A DNA stretch of 25,794 bases from Prolixibacteraceae bacterium. GTDB lineage: Bacteria; Bacteroidota; Bacteroidia; Bacteroidales; Prolixibacteraceae. Location: assembly GCA_027451165.1 (NCBI GenBank), contig DAIDJX010000008.1, forward strand, positions 1 to 25,794. The letters run 5' to 3'. Shown here piece by piece: positions 7,447 to 15,247 of this stretch (position 1 is its first letter; the number at the start of each line of letters is the position of its first letter). The notes under the pieces are model-generated. The model was not told where the DNA came from. It did not search any database and saw only the letters and a program-made list of their open reading frames with translations. Both the position numbers and the translations under genes were made by a program.

Positions 7447-9378
7447 ATGAAATTTTTCCTCTTTATACTATTCCTTTTTGTATTCCGGGAAGTCAGCGCT
7501 CAAGGGCCGGATCCCGGGTTTACGGAAAAAATGGCACTTTCAGAATCCAGAAAAATGTTAAAGATTGCTGCCTTCCGGGAACCGGCGAATTATGGAGAAA
7601 CAGACATGATTTACCAGCGGATGGAATGGCAGGTTGATCCGGCTGTAAAATACATAAGAGGGAAAATTACTTCGCACTTTAAAGCAAAGGTCCATTCTGT
7701 CAACCAGTTGACTTTTGACCTGCTGAATAACCTGACCGTCGACTCGGTGGTTCAAAACAAGACACGCCTTTTTTTCACCCGTTCCGGAGATAACGTCATC
7801 ATACCCCTGGGAAAAACCTTATCTTCCGGAGAACTGGATTCTCTTTCAGTTTACTACCAGGGTGCACCCGTGGCTACTGCCTTCGGATCTTTTGTTTGTG
7901 CCACCCATGGCAATAATGTGCCCATCATGTGGACACTTTCAGAACCTTATGGCGCCAGGGAATGGTGGCCTTGTAAACAGTCGCTTTCCGACAAAATTGA
8001 TTCCATTGATATCATTGTGGATGCTCCCCAGCCCTACCGGACAGCTGCCAATGGCTTGCTGGTCTCGGAAAAGATTTCCGGAGGAAGAAGGGTGATGCAC
8101 TGGAAACACCGGTATCCCATAGCTACCTATCTGGTAGCCTTTGCTGTTACCAATTACACCGGCTATTCAGATTGGGTAACTCTTTCAGGCGGCCGCTCCA
8201 TGCCGGTACTCAATTACGTTTATCCGGAAAGCCTTTCCTATGCGCAGAGTAAAACTCCTCAGACGGTTGCTGTCATGGAAGTGTTCAACCGGCTGTTCGG
8301 AGAGTATCCCTTCAGCCTGGAAAAATATGGGCACGCGCAGTTTGGCTGGGGGGGAGGAATGGAACACCAGACCATGACCTTTATCGTTAATTTCGATTAC
8401 GAACTGATTGCCCATGAACTGGACCATTCCTGGTTTGGAAACTGCATAACCCTGGCATCCTGGCATGATATCTGGCTGAACGAAGGTTTTGCTACCTATG
8501 CCACCGGGCTTAGCTATGAGCATCTGTTTGACGGGGAGTACTGGAAAACCTGGAAAATGAACGTGATGAATACCATCATGAGCGCCTCCAACGGGTCTGT
8601 ATATGTGGCCGATACCACCAATGTTTCCCGCGTCTTCAGCAGCCGTTTGTCCTATAATAAAGGAGCCTACCTGCTGCACATGCTCCGCTGGAAACTGGGA
8701 GATACGCTGTTTTTTGAAGCCCTCCGGAATTATTTTAATGATCCGGCCGTAAAATTCGGATTCGCCACCCAGCAACAGTGGGTCAATCATTTGCAGCAGG
8801 TTTCCGGCACCAACCTGTCGGAGTTTTTCAATGACTGGTATTATGGGGAAGGCTTTCCCAATTATTCCGCAACTTTCGAAAACCAACCCGGGAACAGATT
8901 ATGGATCCAGCTATCCCAAAGTACTTCGCATGGGTCGGTTCCCTTTTTTGAAATGCCGGTACCTGTGAGGGTATACAGTACAGGGCGGAAAGACTCAGCT
9001 GATTTCCGGCTGGAACATCAGCAAAACAACCAGTTGTTTGATGTGCCGGTTTCCTTCAGGGTGGCAGAATTGGTGATTGACCCCGACTTGTGGCTGATCA
9101 GGAGGGTGGACAGAATCACTGCTGCTGAAATGAACCCGGCGCCGGAACAGGACATCCGGGTTGTAGCGCTACCCACAGGTGAGGGTTGGCAAATCATCTG
9201 CAACAATGATGAGGTGCCGGAAAGAGTGGACATTTATGACATCGCGGGACATTTGGTAATAAAAGAAACAACAGGAACCTCACTTATCCGGACTGCCTCC
9301 CTGCCTTCCGGGGTTTACCTGGTGAAGATATTCACCAACCGCAGGGTCTGGCAGGGGAAGATGGTGAAGGGAAATTAG
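7447..9378 (+). CDS. Secreted M1-family metallo-aminopeptidase with T9SS sorting domain
   Basis: I start at the ATG at 7447 (643 residues), because MKFFLFILFLFVFREVSAQ is a normal signal peptide; the frame extends upstream only through a TTG. An M1 N-terminal beta-domain (about 45-230) is followed by the catalytic domain with the exopeptidase motif WGGGMEHQTM (the family GAMEN position) and the zinc site HELDH (323-327). The third ligand, E346, is in WLNEGFATY, exactly the HExxH-x18-E spacing. The last 70-80 residues (VDIYDIAGHLVIKE to SGVYLVKIFT to GKMVKGN) form a type A T9SS C-terminal domain, so the enzyme should be exported across the outer membrane and anchored or released. It probably removes N-terminal residues from peptides for nutrition. 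It is convergent with the OsmC gene, 177 nt apart. Confidence 0.94.
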   Translation: MKFFLFILFLFVFREVSAQGPDPGFTEKMALSESRKMLKIAAFREPANYGETDMIYQRMEWQVDPAVKYIRGKITSHFKAKVHSVNQLTFDLLNNLTVDSVVQNKTRLFFTRSGDNVIIPLGKTLSSGELDSLSVYYQGAPVATAFGSFVCATHGNNVPIMWTLSEPYGAREWWPCKQSLSDKIDSIDIIVDAPQPYRTAANGLLVSEKISGGRRVMHWKHRYPIATYLVAFAVTNYTGYSDWVTLSGGRSMPVLNYVYPESLSYAQSKTPQTVAVMEVFNRLFGEYPFSLEKYGHAQFGWGGGMEHQTMTFIVNFDYELIAHELDHSWFGNCITLASWHDIWLNEGFATYATGLSYEHLFDGEYWKTWKMNVMNTIMSASNGSVYVADTTNVSRVFSSRLSYNKGAYLLHMLRWKLGDTLFFEALRNYFNDPAVKFGFATQQQWVNHLQQVSGTNLSEFFNDWYYGEGFPNYSATFENQPGNRLWIQLSQSTSHGSVPFFEMPVPVRVYSTGRKDSADFRLEHQQNNQLFDVPVSFRVAELVIDPDLWLIRRVDRITAAEMNPAPEQDIRVVALPTGEGWQIICNNDEVPERVDIYDIAGHLVIKETTGTSLIRTASLPSGVYLVKIFTNRRVWQGKMVKGN

Positions 9379-9555
9379 TTACATTATCGGGGCATCCTCC
9401 ATCCGTCGCGGAAAGTACGCTAAGCGAAAATAATGCACCATTCATCATTTCTTTCATGTCTCTTAAGTCCCTTAAGTCTCCCAGTCTCCCCCTCATCCCC
9501 TCTCTCCGTTCCCTGCCCTCCTTTTGCTGAGCGGAACAGAAGCACCGCCCTGTCC
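9379..9555. other. Intergenic spacer with low-complexity TCTCTTAAGTCCC-type repeat
   Basis: This spacer separates the convergent peptidase and OsmC genes. At 9451-9492 it holds CT-rich short repeats (CTTAAGTC twice, AGTCTCCC-like units), which are roughly the reverse complement of the repeat at 10509-10563. No gene, clear terminator or promoter was seen. Confidence 0.55.
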
Positions 9556-9966
9556 TTATTCCCAATGAAACCTGATGGTCTGTTTCAATTCCGGATGCAG
9601 ACTAAGCGGTACAGGGCTCGTTCCAGCCACTGATTCCACCAGTGCTTTTTCTTCTTCGGTATATGATTTAGCCGGAAAGAAAAACTCCACCAACACTTCC
9701 GCTACCCGGCGCGGAGGCTCTGCTGCCATGACCTTGGTGATTTCTACCTTGGTTCCGGTGATGTCGATGTTGTTGTCTCTGGCCTTGATTCCCATGATGG
9801 TCAGGATGCAGGCCCCCAGTGAGGTGGCCAGCAGGTCGGTCGGGGAGAATGCTTCTCCTTTGCCCTGGTTGTCGCAGGGCGCATCAGTGATCAGGGTGTT
9901 CCCCGACTGGAGGTGGGTACATTCGGTGCGCAGATCGCCCAGATAAGTGATTTTTGCTGTTGCCAT
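9556..9966 (-). CDS. OsmC-family protein lacking the second cysteine
   Basis: The 136-residue protein has the OsmC/Ohr fold pattern: N-terminal strands, then FSPTDLLATSLGACILTIMG around the peroxidatic Cys53, then the C-terminal region. OsmC and Ohr proteins reduce organic hydroperoxides with two conserved cysteines. Here the second one, normally in a CPV motif on the following helix, is serine (GTSPVPLSL, S117). The protein is therefore either a one-cysteine peroxidase that needs an external thiol, or belongs to a subgroup with another role. It has no signal peptide and should be cytoplasmic. It starts at the ATG at 9966, with a -7-like element 20 nt upstream. It is divergent from the YhbP-like gene and convergent with the peptidase gene. 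Confidence 0.88.
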   Translation of the reverse strand: MATAKITYLGDLRTECTHLQSGNTLITDAPCDNQGKGEAFSPTDLLATSLGACILTIMGIKARDNNIDITGTKVEITKVMAAEPPRRVAEVLVEFFFPAKSYTEEEKALVESVAGTSPVPLSLHPELKQTIRFHWE

Positions 9967-9985
9967 GGTTCCTCAAATTAACCCC

Positions 9986-9993
9986 CAAAAATA
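9986..9993 (-). promoter_or_regulatory. Candidate -7 element for the OsmC gene
   Basis: On the minus strand this reads TATTTTTG, matching TAnnTTTG, 19 nt before the ATG at 9966. No good -33 element was seen. Confidence 0.4.
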
Positions 9994-10082
9994 ATCATTT
10001 GGAACATGGAATTCGGAATTTGGAATATGGAATTTTCTTGTTTAATTAGCCAATTCTTTCTGAATTCAATAAATTCTTTCAT

Positions 10083-10517
10083 ATGTCATTGACCGAAAAA
10101 AGGATCGTCGAATTAATAAAAAAACACCATGTACTGACGCTGGTTACCTCTTGCGACAATCTGCCCTGGTGTGCCCATTGTTTTTATACTTACCTCGAAA
10201 ATAAAAACTGGCTGGTGTTCACTTCGGAAGAGGCCACCAAACATGTGCAGGATGCACTGGCTAACCCCGAAGTGGCGGGAGGAATTGTCCTGGAAACCAT
10301 GAATGTCGGGAAAATCAGGGGGATCCAGCTTCGGGGGATCATGCGCCAGCCTCTGGAGGAGGAGGCTGGTGAAGTGAAAATGGCCTACCTGAAACGATTT
10401 CCCTTTGCGGTAGTCATGAACATCAAATCGTTGTGGATCCTGGAGATCCAATACATCAAAATGACCGATAACCGTCTGGGATTCGGAAAGAAGGCGATTT
10501 GGGAGAAGGGAGACTAA
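10083..10517 (+). CDS. YhbP/UPF0306-like protein (PNP-oxidase fold)
   Basis: The 144-residue protein matches the E. coli YhbP (UPF0306) pattern along its length. It has an N-terminal helix then HHVLTLVTSCDNLPWCAHCFY, the middle KIRGIQLRGIMRQ, and the characteristic end IKMTDNRLGFGKKAIW. The fold is that of the pyridoxamine-phosphate-oxidase/FMN-binding split barrel; the biochemical role of this subfamily is not established, although flavin binding is likely. Its length is close to the family norm of about 145-150. It is divergent from the OsmC gene and followed by simple repeats, so it is probably a single-gene unit. It sits beside genes for peroxide and metal handling, but a functional link is inference only. 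Confidence 0.85.
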   Translation: MSLTEKRIVELIKKHHVLTLVTSCDNLPWCAHCFYTYLENKNWLVFTSEEATKHVQDALANPEVAGGIVLETMNVGKIRGIQLRGIMRQPLEEEAGEVKMAYLKRFPFAVVMNIKSLWILEIQYIKMTDNRLGFGKKAIWEKGD

Positions 10518-10563
10518 AAGACTAAAAGACTAAAAGAATAAGGGACTAAGAGACATAGAAAAG
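10509..10563. repeat. GACTAAAA octamer repeat after the YhbP-like gene
   Basis: Three GACTAAAA units are followed by decayed ones (GAATAAGG, GACTAAGA, GACA). The repeat overlaps the YhbP stop and resembles the reverse complement of the CT-rich stretch at 9451-9492, so the OsmC/YhbP pair is flanked by an inverted low-complexity pair. Confidence 0.75.
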
Positions 10564-10567
10564 TCTT

Positions 10568-10616
10568 GATACCTGATACCTGATACCTGATACCTGCTAC
10601 CTGCTACGTGCTACTT
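10568..10616. repeat. Heptamer tandem array upstream of nikR
   Basis: Seven contiguous 7-nt units occur: GATACCT four times, then GCTACCT, GCTACGT and GCTACTT. The array ends 24 nt before the candidate nikR -7 element. Its unit count is likely to vary between strains by slippage. Confidence 0.9.
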
Positions 10617-10639
10617 TTCTTCATTCATTGCCAAATTTA

Positions 10640-10647
10640 TATATTTG
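10640..10647 (+). promoter_or_regulatory. Candidate -7 element for nikR
   Basis: TATATTTG matches TAnnTTTG and lies 18 nt before the nikR ATG at 10666. The -33 position falls in the tail of the heptamer array, where no TTG was found. Confidence 0.45.
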
Positions 10648-10665
10648 TACCCAATTGATTGAAAT

Positions 10666-11067
10666 ATGTCCGTAACCCGTTTTGGTGTTTCTTTGGAAGA
10701 GGAGCTTCTTAAAGCGCTTGATGAATATGTGGAGGAGAACAGTTTTCCCAACCGTTCCCAGGCCATCCGCCACCTGGTGCAGGATAACCTGGTCCAAAAG
10801 AAGTGGAAATGCGACAACATCGTGGCCGGAGCGATCACCCTCGTCTATCCTTTTGATCAGAAAGAGATCCATTCCCGTTCCAATGCCCTTCAGCATGAAT
10901 TCCGGGATGTGATCATGGCTGTCCAGTCATTCCATATTTCTGAATACAACTGCCTGGAAATCATAGCGGTAAAGGGCGCCTCCCGCCGGTTGACCGAACT
11001 TTCTGACAAACTGATCGGAATTAAAGGCATCTCACACGGCAAATTGATCATGACGAAAGCAGAATAA
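10666..11067 (+). CDS. nikR: Nickel-responsive regulator NikR (ribbon-helix-helix, variant metal site)
   Basis: The 133-residue protein has the NikR layout: an N-terminal ribbon-helix-helix DNA-binding domain (RFGVSLEEELLKALDEYV, then PNRSQAIRHLV, residues 5-45) and a C-terminal ACT-like metal-binding tetramerisation domain with CLEIIAVKG and GISHGKLIM. The four E. coli nickel ligands H76, H87, H89 and C95 align with H77, S88, H90 and C96. Three are kept, but the H87 position is serine. NikR represses nickel uptake genes when nickel is bound. The gene just downstream encodes a TonB receptor, a known type of NikR target, and the 52-nt gap contains a direct repeat that could be the operator. 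The altered site could weaken nickel binding or change metal preference. The family call is very secure. Confidence 0.95.
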   Translation: MSVTRFGVSLEEELLKALDEYVEENSFPNRSQAIRHLVQDNLVQKKWKCDNIVAGAITLVYPFDQKEIHSRSNALQHEFRDVIMAVQSFHISEYNCLEIIAVKGASRRLTELSDKLIGIKGISHGKLIMTKAE

Positions 11068-11073
11068 TTTTTT

Positions 11074-11113
11074 TACATTTGCGGTAACACGAAAATATAA
11101 TTTAGTAACACGA
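11074..11113 (+). promoter_or_regulatory. Candidate promoter and direct-repeat operator before the TonB receptor
   Basis: TACATTTG (11074-11081) matches the -7 consensus TAnnTTTG. Just downstream, the 9-mer GTAACACGA occurs twice as a perfect direct repeat (11084-11092 and 11105-11113), 21 bp apart start to start, or two helical turns. The second copy ends 6 nt before the ATG at 11120. A repressor bound here would cover the start of transcription; NikR is the obvious candidate from context. The E. coli operator GTATGA-N16-TCATAC is not present. Confidence 0.5.
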
Positions 11114-11119
11114 TTGGCC

Positions 11120-13201
11120 ATGCGGCGACTTTTCTTGCTGATTTTTACAGTTTCCGGCTTGTTCTTTGCGCTTGATGCTCAGGTATTGAAGGGCAAAATT
11201 ATGGATAACATGACTGGTAACCCGGTTTCAGACGCATCGATACTCCTTCTCCCCGGAAATTCGGGAACGCACGCACATCCGGATGGCTCCTATCAATTGA
11301 CACCTGTAGCCGGAACCTACCTGCTTGAGGTGAATCATCTGGGATATTATCCGGAAAACAGGCGGATAACCCTCAGGAGCAATGACACCCTTGTTGTTGA
11401 TTTTCTGTTGAAAGCAAAGATATTTGAGCAGGAACAGGTGGTCATAACGGCCAATAAAGTAGAGCGGGAGCGGATGGCTGTTCCAATGAATGTTTCGGTG
11501 CTTACTTCCGGGATCATCGCTGAGAGCCATGAATCCAATATTTTGCCGGTCATCAGTGGTGAAATACCCGGGCTGTTTATTACTGAAAGAGGTTTGGCAG
11601 GTTTCGGACTGGCTGGTGGTTCTGCCGGGAAGATCAGTATCCGCGGGGTAGGGGGAAGCGATGCTTCATTTCCGGTGTTGCTGCTGATCGACGGGCAGCC
11701 TCAGTTCATGGGGCTGATGGGGCATCCTATTCCCGATTCCTATGTTTCGGGCGATGTGGAGAAAGTAGAAGTGGTTAAAGGCCCGGCGTCCATCCTTTAC
11801 GGGACCAATGCCATGGGAGGAGCCATCAACCTGATTACCCGGAAACAAACTGAAGAAGGTTTTGATTTGAATGCCCGCTTTACGGGGGGGTCATACGGTA
11901 CCCTCAAAGGGCACGGATCTGCAGGATTCAGCAAAAAGGGGCTGGGCATTCTGGCTTCTTACCAGCATGACCAGACCGACGGACACCGGCCAGGATCGGC
12001 TTTCCGGCTGGACAATGGAAATTTGCGGGTAAACTATGCCCTGAGCAAGTTGTTTTCGATGGATGCCACCCTTAACCGCAGCAGTTTTAAAGGATATGAT
12101 CCGGGATCTATTTACGGTAATTCAGCTGATTATGCCAACAATTCCCATTGGGTGGATATTGTAAGAAGCAACGGTTACCTTTCGTTTTCGAACCATACCG
12201 GAATTGCTGAAGGCGGGGTAAAAGCCTATATCTCCAGTGGTGACCACAGCATCTACGACGGATGGACTTCTGAAGATGAGAACAGGGGCTTCAGCATTTT
12301 CCAGAGTATCCGGTTGTTTTCCGGAAATTTGGTCAGTGCCGGTTATGACCGGAAAAAATACGGAGGCCGGGGTAACTCCCCCACTTTGGGAAACAAAAAC
12401 GGCCAATACCTGTCGGTGGAAGAACAGGGAGCCTACCTGATGGTGGATCAGCGCCTGCTGCAAAAAATCTCCCTGAACGCCGGGTTGCGCTGGGATCACC
12501 ATTCCGGTTTCGGAGACACCTGGGTTCCTCAATTTGGAGCTACTTATGGGCTGAAGGGGAACACTTCTTTTAAGGCGTTGGTGTCTAAGGGATTCAGGAA
12601 TCCTTCCATCCGGGAACTGTATTTATTCCCTACTGCCAATCCGGATCTTAGACCAGAGCGGATGTGGAACCATGAACTTTCCTGGATGCAGCGGTTTGCC
12701 GGCGATAAAATAGCCACAGAACTGACTGCTTACCTTATCCGGGGAGAAAATCTCATTTTGCTGGTACCCAACTCTTCGTCACCACCTCCCATGAAAAACC
12801 AGAATTCCGGAGATTTCAGACATAATGGATTGGAATTCAGTATAAAGTATTCTCCTTCAGGAAGTATAACCCTGAATGGCGCATACAGCTACCTGCATAT
12901 GGATGCACCCAAGATTTCTGCGCCTGTCCATCAGTTGATGGCTGGTGCTCATTACCGGGTGAAGCTTTGGTCTGGATCGCTCCGGCTGCGTCACTACGAA
13001 AAACTGTATACCATGGTAACTCCCCAGAATACCACCACGGAAAGTTTCACCCTGTTGAGCGCGGATGTGACTTACCGGATCAGCAAATGGCTCTCGGTTT
13101 CCCTTTCCGGAGAGAACCTGCTGAATCAGAAATACCAGATGCAATATGGTTATCCGATGCCGGGAGCAACGTTTTTTGGAGGCTTGAGTATCAGGATTTA
13201 A
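11120..13201 (+). CDS. TonB-dependent outer-membrane receptor, probably NikR-controlled metal uptake
   Basis: I start at the ATG at 11120 (693 residues); an in-frame TTG lies two codons upstream. A signal peptide (MRRLFLLIFTVSGLFFALDAQ) is followed by a carboxypeptidase-regulatory-like domain (about 22-105, GKIMDNMTGNPVSDASILLL), as in many Bacteroidota receptors. The plug (about 110-225) has SIRGVGGSDASFPVLLLIDG, VEKVEVVKGPASILYGTNAM and GGAINLITRK. The 22-strand barrel follows, with the familiar FRNPSIRELYLFPTANPDL and the C-terminal GENLLNQKYQ, ending in aromatic and hydrophobic residues. It imports a ligand across the outer membrane using TonB energy. No SusD-like partner follows, which argues against glycans. 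The position directly after nikR suggests nickel or a nickel chelate, but the sequence alone does not prove the substrate. Confidence 0.92.
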   Translation: MRRLFLLIFTVSGLFFALDAQVLKGKIMDNMTGNPVSDASILLLPGNSGTHAHPDGSYQLTPVAGTYLLEVNHLGYYPENRRITLRSNDTLVVDFLLKAKIFEQEQVVITANKVERERMAVPMNVSVLTSGIIAESHESNILPVISGEIPGLFITERGLAGFGLAGGSAGKISIRGVGGSDASFPVLLLIDGQPQFMGLMGHPIPDSYVSGDVEKVEVVKGPASILYGTNAMGGAINLITRKQTEEGFDLNARFTGGSYGTLKGHGSAGFSKKGLGILASYQHDQTDGHRPGSAFRLDNGNLRVNYALSKLFSMDATLNRSSFKGYDPGSIYGNSADYANNSHWVDIVRSNGYLSFSNHTGIAEGGVKAYISSGDHSIYDGWTSEDENRGFSIFQSIRLFSGNLVSAGYDRKKYGGRGNSPTLGNKNGQYLSVEEQGAYLMVDQRLLQKISLNAGLRWDHHSGFGDTWVPQFGATYGLKGNTSFKALVSKGFRNPSIRELYLFPTANPDLRPERMWNHELSWMQRFAGDKIATELTAYLIRGENLILLVPNSSSPPPMKNQNSGDFRHNGLEFSIKYSPSGSITLNGAYSYLHMDAPKISAPVHQLMAGAHYRVKLWSGSLRLRHYEKLYTMVTPQNTTTESFTLLSADVTYRISKWLSVSLSGENLLNQKYQMQYGYPMPGATFFGGLSIRI

Positions 13202-13533
13202 GGAAGTGTTCCAGCCGCTTCGCGGCCAAATCTTTGTAGAAGCGGATTCACCTGGTCATACCTAAGCCGCGTAGCGGTGATATATCTCCAATATTATTAG
13301 ATTTCGCAGCTACGCTGCTGGGGTTTTCGGATTATTCCGGTTTTCTACAAAGATATTGCGGCTCCGCCGCATATCAAAGTCAACCTTTTGAATATCCAGG
13401 GTTACTACTCATATTGCTATTGGAACGGCGATAGGTACCATCATAATCCTGTGTAGCCTCTTAAACATTTAGTATTATTGGTTAGAATCAGATATTTATT
13501 AGAGGGGGTTGGGGGGTCCGAACTGTTCAATGG
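13202..13533. other. Gene-free spacer between convergent genes, rich in REP-like repeats
   Basis: This spacer lies between the TonB receptor (plus) and the CPBP gene (minus). The first half is a REP cluster (listed separately). From about 13380 to 13533 I see AT-rich sequence with a G-rich patch near 13503-13516 and no open frame, promoter or clear terminator. Confidence 0.6.
13211..13375. repeat. Composite REP/MITE-like inverted repeat
   Basis: The outer arms match as AATCTTTGTAGAA (about 13229-13241) and TTCTACAAAGATATT (about 13343-13357). Each is attached to its own small palindrome, AGCCGCTTCGCGGC and GCGGCTCCGCCGC. Between them lie two more GC hairpin units (AAGCCGCGTAGCGGT near 13263 and CGCAGCTACGCTGCTG near 13306). 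The arrangement suggests a small non-coding mobile or REP-derived element about 160 bp long. Confidence 0.7.
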
Positions 13534-14454
13534 TTAAGATTGGTTTTTATACTGATGCCGGATGGTCCACATCACCAATATTCCGAAGAAAAGACTTGGC
13601 AAAGCATAATACCAGTATTCCGGGCCATTTCCGAATTCTTCGACCGCCGGACTGATGCTGCCCTTATCGATCAGGTACAGGGCAATGACCGCCATGGCAT
13701 TGTTCAGGAAATGGGCCAGGATGGGCAGCCATAAAGATCCGCTCCATACCAGCAGGTATCCAAACATGGCCCCCAGCACCATGCGGGGGATAAACCCGAA
13801 AAACTGCAGGTGCAGGGCGCTGAACAGGGCAGCTGAAAGCCAGATACCCCAGTGGAGGTTCCTGGTCAGGTCGGTCAGGATGCGCTGGATAACCCCCCTG
13901 AACAGCAATTCTTCCCCAATAGCAGGCAATACCGCGATCAGGAACAGGTTAAACAACAAACCTCCTATACCTTCAGCCTTCAGGAAGGCATCGGTGAGGG
14001 TGCCCGCCGTTTCCTCTGCATTTCGCATCCAGTCCTCCACTCCGCTGAGCCATTCCGGGAAATGCATGGCGCTGTTGATTCCTCCCAGAAAGTTGATGAA
14101 AGGATTGACCATGACAATCAGCAGCAGAACCATTATTGCCGGAACCAGCCGGATGGATCTTTCCAGATGGAGCGATTTCCAGGGGCTTTCATACATGAGC
14201 CACACAGCCACCAGGGAGGGTATTACAAACAGGCTGACCGATTGGCTGATCTGAAAGAATTTCAGCATGGAAATATTACCGGCATCCGTCAGATCAGGGC
14301 CACCCAACATTCCGGAAACCCGGTCAAAGCCAAACAGGGGGATGGCCACGACTGAGGTGATCACCTGAAAAACAATGAACACCGATAAGGCGATAAAAGC
14401 AGTAAAAAGAAGCTGGGGTAAGGGTTTCATGCCCTTGAAAGCGTTAAAAGCCAT
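13534..14454 (-). CDS. CPBP-family intramembrane protease
   Basis: The 306-residue membrane protein has about eight hydrophobic segments and the three CPBP/Abi motifs. EELLFRGVIQ gives E181, E182 and R186; FSALHLQFFG gives H215; and LPILAHFLNNAM gives H248 and N252. These residues form the glutamate/histidine active site of the Rce1-like intramembrane metal-independent proteases. Bacterial members process or degrade membrane and peptide substrates; the substrate here is unknown. It starts at the ATG at 14454, 10 nt after the PHP gene stop on the same strand, so the two form an operon. It is convergent with the TonB receptor gene. Confidence 0.92.
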   Translation of the reverse strand: MAFNAFKGMKPLPQLLFTAFIALSVFIVFQVITSVVAIPLFGFDRVSGMLGGPDLTDAGNISMLKFFQISQSVSLFVIPSLVAVWLMYESPWKSLHLERSIRLVPAIMVLLLIVMVNPFINFLGGINSAMHFPEWLSGVEDWMRNAEETAGTLTDAFLKAEGIGGLLFNLFLIAVLPAIGEELLFRGVIQRILTDLTRNLHWGIWLSAALFSALHLQFFGFIPRMVLGAMFGYLLVWSGSLWLPILAHFLNNAMAVIALYLIDKGSISPAVEEFGNGPEYWYYALPSLFFGILVMWTIRHQYKNQS

Positions 14455-14464
14455 AAAAGGAAGG

Positions 14465-15247
14465 TTAAATTTTCAGCCATGATTTTTTTCGTCCCTGATA
14501 CCTGACAATCTGGTGGTAGCCGGTTTTCTTCAGCAGGTCGATCGCTTGCTGATAGTGCCTGGCCAGTTGCCGGGGATGGTGGGAATCGGAACTCAGGGTG
14601 ACCGGAATTTCAAAGGAATGCAGGATTTCCAGCCATTGGGGGCTTGGGTAAAATTCGGCACAGGGTTTATCAAAACCGGCAGTATTCAGTTCAACCACCA
14701 TTCCTGCTTCCTTTATGATCGCGGCAGTTTCCAGATAGAGTTTTTTCAGGTCACTTTCCGGGTAAACCGCAAATTTCTTGATCAGGTCAAGATGACCGAT
14801 GGTATCAAATAATCCAGACCGTGCCGCCTTCTGGATCAGGTGAAAATAGGTCTCATAGACCTCGTCATTGCTCCATTTGCCATATAGGGATTCATCGCCG
14901 TCGAAGTTCCAGTCACCCATGAAATGAACCGAACCAATGACATAATCGAGCGGAAGCGATTGGATAATGCGGTGTAAATGTTCTTCCTTCCCGGGAAAAT
15001 AGTCGAGTTCAATACCGTAGCGGATATTGATCAGATGCCCATATTTATCCTGAATATCAGTGATTTGCCGGGTCATGACAGGCAGATCAACCTCCTGCAT
15101 TGCCCAAACAACTGGTTTCAGGCATACATGGTCGCTGAACCCAATCTCCGAAAGCCCTTTTTCAATGGCGGCCAGGGTCATTTCCTCATAGCTTGCAGCT
15201 CCGTCGGAAAGGACGGAATGCATGTGGTAATCCAGTAATCCGCGCAT
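14465..15247 (-). CDS. PHP-domain phosphoesterase, histidinol-phosphatase (HisJ/HisK) type
   Basis: The 260-residue protein starts with the PHP metal-binding motif (DYHMHSVLSDGA, H8 and H10), followed by IGFSDH (D39, H40), a mid-protein GSVHFMGDW, DTIGHLDLIKKF and the C-terminal LSSDSHHPRQL. These are the histidine and aspartate ligands of the trinuclear metal centre. Length and motifs fit the HisJ-like family, which releases phosphate from histidinol phosphate in histidine synthesis. No other his genes are present here, so a related phosphoesterase role is possible. It starts at the ATG at 15247 and precedes the CPBP gene by 10 nt. Confidence 0.87.
   Translation of the reverse strand: MRGLLDYHMHSVLSDGAASYEEMTLAAIEKGLSEIGFSDHVCLKPVVWAMQEVDLPVMTRQITDIQDKYGHLINIRYGIELDYFPGKEEHLHRIIQSLPLDYVIGSVHFMGDWNFDGDESLYGKWSNDEVYETYFHLIQKAARSGLFDTIGHLDLIKKFAVYPESDLKKLYLETAAIIKEAGMVVELNTAGFDKPCAEFYPSPQWLEILHSFEIPVTLSSDSHHPRQLARHYQQAIDLLKKTGYHQIVRYQGRKKSWLKI

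Noticed and set aside
8185..8886. Long antisense open frame (233 residues) opposite the M1 peptidase
   Set aside because: It lies wholly inside a well-supported gene, mirrors its codon pattern and shows no recognisable domain or start signal.
10509..10616. Short repeats before nikR as a CRISPR array
   Set aside because: The units are contiguous 7-8-mers with no spacers and no cas genes nearby.
10980..11120. Canonical NikR operator GTATGA-N16-TCATAC
   Set aside because: I looked in the nikR-receptor gap and found no match; only the direct repeat GTAACACGA is present.
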